A stretch of DNA of 50,459 bases, from assembly GCA_002067795.1 (NCBI GenBank), contig MVQI01000058.1, forward strand, positions 1 through 50,459, written 5' to 3'. Under the pieces are notes generated by a model that saw only the letters and a program-made list of their open reading frames with translations, did not search any database and was not told the DNA's origin. Position numbers and translations under genes: made by a program. Origin of the DNA: Methanosaeta sp. PtaB.Bin039 (lineage in GTDB: Archaea; Halobacteriota; Methanosarcinia; Methanotrichales; Methanotrichaceae). Shown piece after piece: positions 15,606-24,260 of the stretch (positions within the stretch are counted from its first letter, which is position 1; every line of letters starts with the position of its first letter).

Positions 15606-16349
15606 TCAGAGTTTTCGAGGGGACAAGAGATCCTCGTTGTCATAGCGAACCGCATCCCAGTAGTCGCTGATGCCGAGACCATCCAAACCTACTTCGCCGA
15701 CATAAACACAGTTGCCACCCGAATCCACAGAAGAGGTGCGGGCATATTTTCGCTCGACCAATCGCTCACCAGTTTTTAAGAAGTAACCGATAGCCGTGTA
15801 TACCATCACCTGAGCCGTGGGCACTTCATCGTTCTTGCCAAAGAGTGCCAGTTGCTCTTGCCAGTTATTTGAAGTTAGGCCGTCTGCTTGTGTCTTGCGA
15901 ACGAGATGCCAACTGACCTCTCCACGCGCCTTGGCAAAGGCCTGTTCATTATACCAGGCCCCTTCGTGGTTGTAGAAAAGTCTGTTATCAACCCTGTCAC
16001 GGATTTCGAGGATCGATAATGGGAAAACTGCCACTAGAATATGGGAGTCCTTCGACTTATCGAGGATATCCTGCGAAAATGGAATATCGGAAAGAGTGCT
16101 TAGTTGCTGGCGGGTTGGATTGAATCCGAAAAATTTAATACCATCCTCTATACCGAAGAAGTTCTTGCCCATTATCTCTTGGGCTCGCTTCTGGCTGGTC
16201 CTGTTTGTCTCTCCGGTTGGAAGATCAACCTCCCTGATTGCGATTGTTATTATTGATCCCTTTCTTAGATTAAGGGCCTTGCGGATCACTGGGGGAATGG
16301 TCACTCTACCCTGAGAGTCAACCTCAACGATAGCCGCGAACTCCTGCAT
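15606..16349 (-). CDS. AbrB/MazE-type DNA-binding domain fused to a conserved hypothetical domain
   Basis: A 247-residue protein. Residues 3-39 (AAIVEVDSQGRVTIPPVIRKAL) form a swapped-hairpin AbrB domain as in archaeal regulators and antitoxins. The rest, from MGKNFFGIEDGIKFFG near residue 60, is a separate globular domain with LVAVFPLSILEIRDRV, FYNHEGAWYNEQAFA, VSWHLVRKT and PTAQVMVYTAIGYFL. From memory, this second domain occurs alone in bacterial proteins of unknown function; that needs a search. The fusion suggests a one-component sensor-regulator or an antitoxin-like protein. It is the only minus-strand gene among plus-strand neighbours and sits between two repeat copies, consistent with acquisition. 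Confidence 0.75.
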   Translation of the reverse strand: MQEFAAIVEVDSQGRVTIPPVIRKALNLRKGSIITIAIREVDLPTGETNRTSQKRAQEIMGKNFFGIEDGIKFFGFNPTRQQLSTLSDIPFSQDILDKSKDSHILVAVFPLSILEIRDRVDNRLFYNHEGAWYNEQAFAKARGEVSWHLVRKTQADGLTSNNWQEQLALFGKNDEVPTAQVMVYTAIGYFLKTGERLVERKYARTSSVDSGGNCVYVGEVGLDGLGISDYWDAVRYDNEDLLSPRKL

Positions 16350-16514
16350 AAATTATGCTTCTATAGTGCAGATAGTTAATTTTTATCATTTAATTTCTTG
16401 AAAACATCTAAATTAGGCAAATGCATCATAGCCTACTGAGTGGAACGGTAACTTGCTTCTATGTCCAATATCACATAAGCGATGCCTGTTGCCTATCTCA
16501 GTAAGCTTTCCTGC

Positions 16515-16680
16515 CTTTTGGGTGCAGCGGGATTCGGGGCGCGGATCGAAGCCGGGCGTCGATCGTCTGCGATGCGCCCGCGTCTATGGGCGCGATGCAA
16601 TCGGTTAATCAGAAACCAAAACCGTTGAGGTGGGTATTTTTATCCAGCTCAAATTGAGCAATTTTTAGACAACCATTGGC
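16515..16680. repeat. GC-rich dispersed repeat, copy D
   Basis: Has GCGCCC (16574-16579) and GGGCGC (16588-16593) around an 8-base loop, preceded by GATTCGGGG and GATCGAAG blocks. The tail GGTGGGTATTTTT, palindrome GCTCAAATTGAGC and CAATTT matches copy B. One base pair of the palindrome arms differs from copy B in both arms at once. The remainder of 16350-16783 is AT-rich promoter DNA for the flanking genes. Confidence 0.55.
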
Positions 16681-16783
16681 AAAGCCAAGACTTTCAGGAC
16701 TATGCTCCCGATTATCAACATTCATAAAGCTTATTTCCTGCCAGATACATCGTAATTATAATTAATAATGGAGATGAAGTTAT

Positions 16784-17755
16784 ATGTATTTCAATCGCAG
16801 TATTTTGTCATTGGCGCTTCTCGTCTTAGTTGGCATATCGGCGCCCTCAGTATTGGCCACAGGATCTTCTGCTGATTCGTCTGAGAACTCAAAATCGTTT
16901 CAGATCGATATTTTGCTTCGAAGTCAGGTCTATCTTCCGACTCCCAGGCCGATTCAGGATGTTTTCATAGTTCTGGATGATAAAAAAACTGATCAAGTAT
17001 ATCGAATTGAACGCAATCAGACAGATAATCTTGCAAATTTAAAAAGAGAGACATATGCTGCCTCAACAGCGATAACTCACGATCCCTACAAAGTATTGGC
17101 GAAGCCTCTGGGACCATTTCCCAAAGGCTCAGATCTTGGCTTTACATTGGGCCAGTGGTTAGCAGGGACAGGTACGGGAACGTATATTGAAGAAGACGGC
17201 AATGCTACAATGAACTTCACATTCAGAGATTTGGTGCCAAATGGCGTTTACACAGTTCATTATACTCGAATCACCATGCCACCAAATTATAGTGAAGACC
17301 TCTTCCCCGTGGGCGCTGCTGATGGTTCGCAGAATTCTTTTAAGGCGGATTCTAATGGAAATGCCACATTTTATCTGAATCTTAAAGCATTGCCTGAAAG
17401 CAGCAATATTTCATTCAAGGATTACGCTGCTATGTATGTTACAAAAACAGTCCCCATTACCGAGGATGTTACTTGGACGCTAATCAGTGTGGCATATCAT
17501 AGCGACGGCCAGACCCATGGATCTGACATTGGAGAACTCGGCAAGGACTCTCATGTTCAGATGCTTCATCTGTTGTTCCCAAAACCATATCGGACGTATT
17601 CGGAGTGGAGAAATGCCACAGTTCAAGTTCCCGCAACTACTCAGTGGCCCGTTGCCTCCAAATCGAAGGAGAGACAGCCCGGTTTCGAAAGCATATTCGC
17701 GTTGGCCAGCCCAATTGCCGTGGCCTGGCTCATGCTTGGAAGGAAATTGCTATAA
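16784..17755 (+). CDS. Secreted surface protein with PGF-CTERM-like archaeosortase signal
   Basis: A 323-residue exported protein: a signal peptide (ILSLALLVLVGISAPSVLA), an ectodomain with about ten N-x-S/T sites, then a C-terminal tripartite tail QPGFESIFALASPIAVAWLM with closing LGRKLL. This is the layout of PGF-CTERM proteins, which archaeosortase processes and anchors to the membrane by a lipid. The ectodomain has no recognised enzyme motif and looks beta-rich. GGAG lies about ten bases before the ATG. The sorting enzyme gene is not in the window. Confidence 0.75.
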   Translation: MYFNRSILSLALLVLVGISAPSVLATGSSADSSENSKSFQIDILLRSQVYLPTPRPIQDVFIVLDDKKTDQVYRIERNQTDNLANLKRETYAASTAITHDPYKVLAKPLGPFPKGSDLGFTLGQWLAGTGTGTYIEEDGNATMNFTFRDLVPNGVYTVHYTRITMPPNYSEDLFPVGAADGSQNSFKADSNGNATFYLNLKALPESSNISFKDYAAMYVTKTVPITEDVTWTLISVAYHSDGQTHGSDIGELGKDSHVQMLHLLFPKPYRTYSEWRNATVQVPATTQWPVASKSKERQPGFESIFALASPIAVAWLMLGRKLL

Positions 17756-18333
17756 GCCAATGATGCAGGTTGTCAATGGCGGCCAAGCTTGCCGCAGCTA
17801 TCATCCCAATATCCTTCTGGCTGAGCGAATGATCGGCATCCTCGACGGCTCCAGAATGGATCGCAGCGACGATGCCGACTACGACGACCTTCGAGATGCG
17901 GCTGAAAGGATATTCTGGCCTATATCGGGACGTGATCGCCCACAGGTCCCTTTAGATTCGCGTGTGAATGAGTGGCACAAAAGCTCAATGGTTTGCGGTG
18001 GGGTAAGCCCCTCAGCTTCACGTTTTTCCATGGACGGTGCGCCGCGGTCCGCGCCTGAATCGCTGCGCAGGGCAATTGATACAATAGAGCGGTATGTCGA
18101 TGCTCCGCTCGAGATGGAGTTCGCTATCGTCCCCGGACAGTTCCTGTCAAACAAACCGAAAGTCCAGCCAGACGAAGTGAAAGGGCAGAGGAGTTTTTTT
18201 GCCCCTTTAGGTTCGACAAAATATTAATCAAAATTTGAAAAATATTGGGCTTAAATATTATGCTTAAAAGTGAGAATTTATCTAATTTGAGAGACACGGT
18301 GCTTCTAACTAGAATCCTCCAGGGGGAGAGAAG
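17756..18333. other. Intergenic, no convincing gene
   Basis: A plus-strand frame continues out of register from inside the previous gene to 18227, but its start is internal to that gene and nothing is recognised in it. A T7 tract lies at about 18193-18199. AT-rich DNA from about 18215 to 18300 is the likely promoter of the Cys-rich gene at 18334. Confidence 0.4.
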
Positions 18334-19077
18334 ATGAGATCTAAATTTTTGGCGATCACATGTATAATCTGGATAGCACTGATTTGTGAGCCGATATGTC
18401 TTGCGGAAATAGGGAAAACAACCGACAACGGCACCTACACTGATATACCTCAGGATATCGTCGTGTGTACTGGATGGCACGCCCTTTGTACTGCATCCCC
18501 CGACTGCATAATGCATGGCGACAAAGCTGACTGCAACTGTATGAGGGTAAATGAAACCCATATTGTTGTAACAAGTGAGATCCAGGACCCTGTGGTCAAA
18601 AACCAGACGCAGGCCAAATGCACTAATAAACATCCTTGCGATGTAGATCAAGCTCCTGTCTGCAGCGCCATCAAATACGGACAGTATGAAGTGAGTGGGG
18701 TGAAGTATGATTGGGTATCAACTTATTCTTATCGTGGATGGTGCAGCCTTTTGATGCTAAGGCCAGTAGCTTGTGATCAAAACGCAACAGGATATAGCGG
18801 GGATATGTATTCGGCTATCTGCGACGGCGCTCCATGCACGGAAAACCAGAACGCATCCAATCCAGATAAGCCCTTAACCTGTGAGTGTCGGGTAAAGGAT
18901 ACACCGTTTGTGGGGATGAATGGCAGTTGCACCGGTGAGAATGGTGGGATAATGTCAAGCATGCCGCTTTGGGCATGGGATTTCCGAAACAACACATACC
19001 CGTTTCCAATGCCTGGTTATGAATACGTACAGGGTGCATGTGAACCGTTGAAATCTGATCTATGGCCGCCGCGATGA
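18334..19077 (+). CDS. Secreted cysteine-rich protein with an internal duplication
   Basis: A 247-residue protein with a signal peptide (FLAITCIIWIALICEPICLA) and 16 cysteines in the mature part, an even number that suits disulfides. Two segments look duplicated: VCTGWHALC...CNCMRVNETHIV (about residues 44-80) and ICDGAPC...CECRVKDTPFV (about 168-193), each C-x-G-...-C-...-C-x-C-x-V. Several N-x-S/T sites suggest glycosylation. GGGGGAGAGAAG lies just before the ATG. No known family; a surface role is inferred from the signal peptide. Confidence 0.72.
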   Translation: MRSKFLAITCIIWIALICEPICLAEIGKTTDNGTYTDIPQDIVVCTGWHALCTASPDCIMHGDKADCNCMRVNETHIVVTSEIQDPVVKNQTQAKCTNKHPCDVDQAPVCSAIKYGQYEVSGVKYDWVSTYSYRGWCSLLMLRPVACDQNATGYSGDMYSAICDGAPCTENQNASNPDKPLTCECRVKDTPFVGMNGSCTGENGGIMSSMPLWAWDFRNNTYPFPMPGYEYVQGACEPLKSDLWPPR

Positions 19078-19698
19078 TCCAATTTCATTGGAGGAAAGCG
19101 AACCAGAGTCCGATCTAGAGTGGCGAACATCTTTTTGCCATTCTGCGATTGACTCAACAGCTATTGAATGAGCAGAGCTGAAAACTCCCAAAACCCATCT
19201 CTCTTTTTTCCCCAGCGGCCTAGTGTACCCGCAACACAAATTCGAAGTTTAATATGTGCATGTGATATGAAGTGGCAATGAAGTATATCTCTGCCGAAGT
19301 GAAGCTCAGCTTTTCGAAAATGCATATAGCCCAACAGCTGGGAGTACTTACCATGGCTGGGGTAGAGGCCCAGGCGGTCGTTCAGCCCGCGAATGAGGCC
19401 ATGCTTCAGGAGTTCAAAGCCGGCTTGAGGCAGAGTATAAAGCAAGCTGATACTGGTTGGGCTAAAGAGCAGGATCGCACCACCCCCAGGAGGGCAAACC
19501 CGTGCTCCTCTTAGCAGGCTCTCCCGGGTCAGGATCTGGAATTTTTGCGACCGCTCAGCTTGGGCCATTTCATTCGTATCCGCCCAGGGATGGAGCGGCC
19601 GCCATGACCTGGGCTCTTCTGCATAAAATCCAATTCCTGCTGCCCAATCACATCCCTATTGGAGAATTTCGCCTCCGATGCCCCATCGATGCAGCGGA
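19078..19698. other. Intergenic with one doubtful short ORF
   Basis: Within 19278-19514 on the plus strand a 78-codon frame (MKYISAEVKLSFSKMHIAQQ...) has some protein-like character over its first 60 residues, but its ribosome site is weak and no family is recognised. It may be a small real gene or a remnant. Nothing else is supported. Confidence 0.3.
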
Positions 19699-21108
19699 TC
19701 ACGACTGCATTGCAGCTGAGCCCCCAGTTTTTGCCGCTGCCTCCTGCGACGCGAGGTGAGATGCAAAGTGACGATCAGGGATTCCAGCCAGCCTGCCTTG
19801 GCCGAGAATTATCGGCGGATAGACGAATACTCCGTGTTCGTCAAGGTCGAGGTCAAGCCCCAGGAAATCCTCCAGATACTGGCGGTGCAGGGCTTCTGGA
19901 TCCAGATCGAGTTCCGGGTATAGTATCCTGGCCAGGTAGGCTGCACCAAGCAGCCCCTTGGTGGCGTCGTTTCTGAGGCTGCCGCTGACTATGTGGACCC
20001 GGCCTCCCTTGACAGCGTTCAGCTGCGAAAACTCCGTTCGATTGCAGAACTGATCCAAGGCGTCCTTCATTCCGTCAGGGCTGTCGATCCCATACCCGCT
20101 CTGGGGCTCTAAGACCAGACCGCTATAGGTTATTGGCACGGTCAGCAGTATTATGTAATCCGGGTCCTGCTCCATCACCCATTCCGGGTCCACTTGGAAC
20201 CTGTAGGACGACTGCGGGTACTCGGGAAGCGATCGGGCGGCGGACCTGCCGCCAGCCAGGGCCACCATCTGGCTTAGCGTATCTACCTTGGCATATGTGA
20301 AGATCGCCTTCTCAGAAGTGTCCGGAAGGGCGGCGACCAAGACTGTGGGTTTAGCCTCATCCGGCAGCGAGGCTGCCCTGCTGATCAGCTTCTCAATCGT
20401 CCCTGCATGCCAGTCCACGTATCCCCTTGCACTCTCCTCACGATCCAGGACGTACCCAAGCTTCATCACACCATCGGTGAACGCCGATTTCCAGGGATCG
20501 AGGAGGTCGGGATAATACAGGCCGGCGAATAGCACGGTCACTTCTGGAAGGTTTTTCTGCTTCTCAGCAGTCTGGTTTGAGAACGTGAGAAGCATATCCG
20601 GATTGAGGCTTAGGATCTTCTCGTAATCCGGCTCACGATACATCGCTCCCACGTTTTCCTTCTTGCATAGATCGGGAAACTCGGCCGGCGCCTTTGAGAC
20701 GGCCAGGTCCACCCCCACTACCAGGTCATCGGCTCCCAGTATCTCCATCATCTCGGCATTGTCCAGATACTCCACTACGATCCTGCTGACAGGCTTCTTG
20801 ATGGTCAGAGGCTGGCCGTTTCCATCTCGAATGGAGATCTGATCCTCAGAATCGTTGATAACCATCTTCACCTGCTTCAGATCCTCCCCGTCAACGGTCC
20901 CGTCCAAGTTAGCATCTGAAAGCTCGGTGGGCTGTGCTTGACCGGCTATGATCTCCTCCAGAAGCTTCAGGTCAAGGTCGTCGATCGTGTGGTCGAGGTT
21001 AGCGTTTCCATATACCCCCAGCACGTACTCAGTCTGAGAACCTGCAGCTGCAGCTATGAGGGTCATCAGAAACAGAACCAGGCTCAAAGCTTGTCGTGTT
21101 GCGCTCAT
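19699..21108 (-). CDS. ABC transporter substrate-binding protein (Fe-siderophore/cobalamin type) with dockerin-like module
   Basis: A 469-residue exported protein: a signal peptide, then residues about 30-85 with two Ca-loop/helix units (NANLDHTIDDLDL and DANLDGTVDGEDL), a type I dockerin-like pattern. The rest is a class III periplasmic binding protein of the FepB/BtuF kind (RIVVEYLDNAEMMEILGADDLVVGV, NPDMLLTFSNQ, VDPEWVMEQDPDYIILL). These capture iron chelates or corrinoids outside the membrane. AGGTGAT precedes the ATG. The chain runs about 35 residues beyond the usual VYP end. No permease or ATPase gene is nearby. Divergent from a second, shorter homologue at 21483-22592. Confidence 0.88.
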   Translation of the reverse strand: MSATRQALSLVLFLMTLIAAAAGSQTEYVLGVYGNANLDHTIDDLDLKLLEEIIAGQAQPTELSDANLDGTVDGEDLKQVKMVINDSEDQISIRDGNGQPLTIKKPVSRIVVEYLDNAEMMEILGADDLVVGVDLAVSKAPAEFPDLCKKENVGAMYREPDYEKILSLNPDMLLTFSNQTAEKQKNLPEVTVLFAGLYYPDLLDPWKSAFTDGVMKLGYVLDREESARGYVDWHAGTIEKLISRAASLPDEAKPTVLVAALPDTSEKAIFTYAKVDTLSQMVALAGGRSAARSLPEYPQSSYRFQVDPEWVMEQDPDYIILLTVPITYSGLVLEPQSGYGIDSPDGMKDALDQFCNRTEFSQLNAVKGGRVHIVSGSLRNDATKGLLGAAYLARILYPELDLDPEALHRQYLEDFLGLDLDLDEHGVFVYPPIILGQGRLAGIPDRHFASHLASQEAAAKTGGSAAMQS

Positions 21109-21482
21109 GAATCATATCACCTGCCCTGAGATGCCGGAACGAGGTAAGTTCAGGTTCCAGGGGCATCTCAATCAGACATTTTATTACTTGTACTTTTTCA
21201 TTTCTTATTTTGTGTGAATTTATTGTAGTTATAAAATTATATTTTAGGACCTTGCCGCAACTGATGCTGATAGGTCTTGAGGTGAGATCCGTCAATCCGC
21301 CAGATCATGATACGTCTGTCGAATATTATTAACATTAATCAATATCAGACTGGTTAAATGCCCATTAATTTCAGATATAATCAGAAATTCTTATTAACAA
21401 AGAGGACAATATCCTACTGGTATTTCGCTCCTAATGCTATCCATGTGCTGTGGGCGAGGATGAATTTGCTGTGAGGGATCTG
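21109..21482. promoter_or_regulatory. Divergent AT-rich promoter region of two binding-protein genes
   Basis: Strongly AT-rich from about 21180 to 21410, with several TATA-like stretches, for example TTATAAAATTATA near 21231-21243. The two homologous genes start outward from it, so a shared metal- or cofactor-responsive control is plausible. No operator could be defined. Confidence 0.4.
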
Positions 21483-22592
21483 ATGATTGAGCGCTTGAAT
21501 ATAGGGATATCGAGAGGTATCATCATCTTGATGATGCTTTGCTGCATCGTGCTGCCGGCAGCAAGTACCGGGGAGGACCAGGCCTATCCGCGCACTGTGA
21601 CCGACTCTGCCGGAAGAGAGATTTCCCTGCAGATGCCGGTTGAAAGGATAATAGTCCTGAACTCCGATGCTGCAGAAGCGGTGGCGATCCTCGGAGCGGC
21701 GGATAAGGTGATAGGGATCTCCGACTCCATAAAGAATAAGCCGAACATGTTCCCGGAGCTTGCAGAAAAACAGAGCATAGGCAAATGGAACGATCCTGAC
21801 TATGAGCTGATAGGAGAGATCGCCAGAGAGGGAGACGCGATAGTGCCCGATCTGATTGTAATCGGCTATACATATCCCGACAAGGAGTATGGAATTGCCG
21901 GCGTCCAGAAAGGGCTCTCCGCCTTCGAAGGGATACGTGCAGTTGGCCTCGACTTCTACAGGCCGGAGAACATGACCAGAGAGATCAGGCTGCTCGGGGA
22001 TATCCTTGGCCGGGAAGAGGAGGCAGTCGATTTCGTCTCCTGGTACGACCGCAATGTTGACGCAGTCAAGAAGGCAGTAGCAGAAAAGCCCATGCCCCGC
22101 GTATACGTTGAGTGGTCGTCCAAAGGAGGGGATCTGACCACCATGGGCAAAGGATCTGGACTTCACGACATGTTGAGGCTTGCCGGCGGTTACAATATCG
22201 CCAGCTCGCTCGCCGATTCCTATCCCAAGGTTGACTGGGAGTGGGTTGTCTCTGAGAATCCAGAGATAATAATCCGAAGGTCGGTCCAGTCCTCTGCCGA
22301 CGGGGAGATGGGCTGGGCAGCCGGGCCTTCCCAGGACGGCTTAAAGGCGGCAGAGATGCTCAACGGCGTCACCAGTCGAGCTGCTGCCCAGACCGTGGAT
22401 GCCGTAGCCAAATACCGTGTCTATGTGGTTAACTGGGAGGTGATGGCAGGTCTGGACGATGCGGTAGGACTGACATACCTGGCCAAGATCTTGCACCCCG
22501 AGATCGATCTCGATCCGTTGCAGGTCCATCGTGAATATCTGGCCTACCTGGGACTGGAACTGCCTCAAAACCGAATGCTGGTCTATCCGTAA
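21483..22592 (+). CDS. ABC transporter substrate-binding protein (Fe-siderophore/cobalamin type)
   Basis: A 369-residue binding protein: a signal peptide (IIILMMLCCIVLPAAS), a start of domain typical of the family (YPRTVTDSAGREISLQMPVERIIVLNS), then GAADKVIGISDSI, VPDLIVIGY, WEWVVSENPEIIIR and an end at MLVYP. The cysteines in the signal region could form a lipobox-like site, though the match is loose. ATG 21483 follows a GAGGG and is preferred to the GTG at 21450. It lacks the dockerin-like part of its divergent neighbour. Substrate cannot be decided; iron chelate, heme or corrinoid are possible. Confidence 0.88.
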   Translation: MIERLNIGISRGIIILMMLCCIVLPAASTGEDQAYPRTVTDSAGREISLQMPVERIIVLNSDAAEAVAILGAADKVIGISDSIKNKPNMFPELAEKQSIGKWNDPDYELIGEIAREGDAIVPDLIVIGYTYPDKEYGIAGVQKGLSAFEGIRAVGLDFYRPENMTREIRLLGDILGREEEAVDFVSWYDRNVDAVKKAVAEKPMPRVYVEWSSKGGDLTTMGKGSGLHDMLRLAGGYNIASSLADSYPKVDWEWVVSENPEIIIRRSVQSSADGEMGWAAGPSQDGLKAAEMLNGVTSRAAAQTVDAVAKYRVYVVNWEVMAGLDDAVGLTYLAKILHPEIDLDPLQVHREYLAYLGLELPQNRMLVYP

Positions 22593-22954
22593 GGAAGGGT
22601 TTTCTCCTCTGCCAATTGACCAGATAGAGAGCCAGTGGGGCTCGCGCTGGGGGCGTCGTGGACCGTGGGGACGCCCCTAAAAAAACCCATAAGGGCATCA
22701 TGCCTCATGTATTCATTCGGTTTTCTGCAATTGACCTTGGCCACCATGGAGTCCCGGAATACACGAGGCATCCCGACCATAACCCAGGCTTCGCCTTGAA
22801 GATGGAAGATTCGCAGAATAACACGAGTTACACGAAAAGACCATCTATTCCGCACTTCCTGAGGCCTTGGATCAGATCCTGCCAGCTGCGGGATTGCTGC
22901 CCAACCGCCCAGGATCGATCTGCCGCCCTGAGATATGTACCATATCTGACCATA
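22593..22954. other. Intergenic, nothing recognised
   Basis: The 362 bp between convergent genes hold only short frames without family character. An A-rich/T-poor stretch near 22680 may mark the end of the plus-strand transcript. Confidence 0.4.
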
Positions 22955-23554
22955 CTATTCCCTTTGATGATCTCTTGGAGCTCTTAAGGTCCCTTCCCGC
23001 CCTCTTGGCAAAGGCTGTATCATCTGATCCGGCCCAAATTGACAGGCCCTGCCGACTGGCCGGGGCGGCATACCGCAGGCAAGCTCAACCGCCTCGCGCG
23101 GAGTGGATGCCAGTATCACCCCGGGGATGTCCCAGCTTCCAAGACATATCACAGGCCTGTCCATCTTGAGAGCCAGCGCAATCTCAGAGAGCGTGCCTGC
23201 CTCACCTGGAAGCGCTATCACTGAGTCGGCGCTTCTGACCAGGATAACGTTTCTGGCATGGCCCATATCGGTCTCTATCAGCAGGTCCAAGAAGGGATTG
23301 GCTTCTTCCCTGCCTCGCGGCAAGATCCCCGCCACGAGACCACCAGCCTCCTTTGCTCCCTGACATGCAGCCTCCATCACGCCGCCCAGCCCTCCGCAAA
23401 GGAGGATGCTCCCAGACCTGGCTACGCCTCGGCCGACCTCTCCCGCCATTCTTCTGACATGATCGAAAGCCACACCTCCGCCCACCACGGCGATCTGCCT
23501 TCGGCGCTTGAGTCTCTGCTTGGTTCCATTATCATCAGGCATGGATCGAATCAC
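22955..23554 (-). CDS. LOG-like Rossmann protein (TIGR00725-type)
   Basis: About 199 residues with the SLOG/LOG fold: IAVVGGG at the first strand, LLCGGLGGVMEAACQGAKEAGG for phosphate binding and LPGEAGTLSEIALAL near the active site. LOG proteins such as cytokinin riboside 5'-monophosphate phosphoribohydrolase hydrolyse nucleotide N-glycosidic bonds. The archaeal TIGR00725 branch is uncharacterised and lacks the exact PGGxGTxxE form, reading PGEAGTLSE here. The last 25 residues past VGRACQF are low in conservation. A stand-alone gene; function by fold only. Confidence 0.8.
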   Translation of the reverse strand: MIRSMPDDNGTKQRLKRRRQIAVVGGGVAFDHVRRMAGEVGRGVARSGSILLCGGLGGVMEAACQGAKEAGGLVAGILPRGREEANPFLDLLIETDMGHARNVILVRSADSVIALPGEAGTLSEIALALKMDRPVICLGSWDIPGVILASTPREAVELACGMPPRPVGRACQFGPDQMIQPLPRGREGTLRAPRDHQRE

Positions 23555-23691
23555 CTCCCTTATTTGGAAGAGGTGGATTTATTCAAGTTGCCCTCTGTTG
23601 TCTTCAGGTTTTCTCATCCAATTTCCCTCGAACGGAGTACAGCGAAAAAGCGTACCCTACTTTAAAGTGTACTGATCCGCAGCCTCGCAGG

Positions 23692-24231
23692 ATGGTTGCA
23701 TCTCATACCGCCTCCTTTTTGAACCGGTCTTGCCATACGTTGCGAACCATGACAGAGGTCCCGGAGCTGCCGCTGGACCAGGTTCACCAGCGGGTTGTTG
23801 GATGGTGGATAGGAAACTATTACGGAAGCATTGGCTACGTGGCCAAGAAGCTGGGCAAGAAGGGGGTCCGGGAGTTTCAGGATCTGGGAGCAAGGCAGGT
23901 TGCTGCCACCTTCAAGCAGATGGGCCTGGTCGAGCCTGAAGAGGTGGCGGTCGCAGTTGCCACCAACGAGAAGAACCTGTTCGGATCTGAGGTGAGCGTC
24001 AGAGAGTGCGAAGGAAAGGTGGAGCTGATCCGGGAGAGGTGTGCCCTTCTGCAGGGGGCCAGGGCCTTCTCTCGTCTGGGAGCATCCCTTCTGGCCAAGG
24101 AGCATTGCAGGAACTGCTCGGAAACACACTGGAGGAAGGTTTTTTCGGAGATGGGGATGGAGCTGCAGACAGAGAACACGGAAAGCGGCTGCATAATGAG
24201 CATCGTCAGGGCCGGAGGTAGTTTTAAATAA
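23692..24231 (+). CDS. Conserved hypothetical protein, Cys-containing
   Basis: Up to 179 residues, mostly helical by appearance, with DQVHQRVVGWWIGNYYG at the front and KEHCRNCSETHWRKVFSEMG plus ESGCIMSIV at the back. The general shape (N-terminal helices, late cysteines) recalls the ATC-hydrolase-like protein at 14023-14535, but that link is weak. Start is uncertain: ATG 23692 lies about 25 bases after a TATA-like CTTTAAAG and could be leaderless, while ATG 23749 begins nearer the conserved part. A secreted-protein gene follows 29 bases downstream, likely in one operon. Confidence 0.6.
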   Translation: MVASHTASFLNRSCHTLRTMTEVPELPLDQVHQRVVGWWIGNYYGSIGYVAKKLGKKGVREFQDLGARQVAATFKQMGLVEPEEVAVAVATNEKNLFGSEVSVRECEGKVELIRERCALLQGARAFSRLGASLLAKEHCRNCSETHWRKVFSEMGMELQTENTESGCIMSIVRAGGSFK

Positions 24232-24260
24232 TGTCGGCCCCATCGTCAAGGTCGACTTAA

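Noticed and set aside
17487-18227. Plus-strand frame overlapping the end of the PGF-CTERM protein gene
   Set aside because: Its start is inside that gene in another frame and its sequence shows no recognisable domain.
21414-22166. Long minus-strand frame of 250 codons
   Set aside because: It is antisense to a binding-protein gene with clear family motifs and has none of its own.
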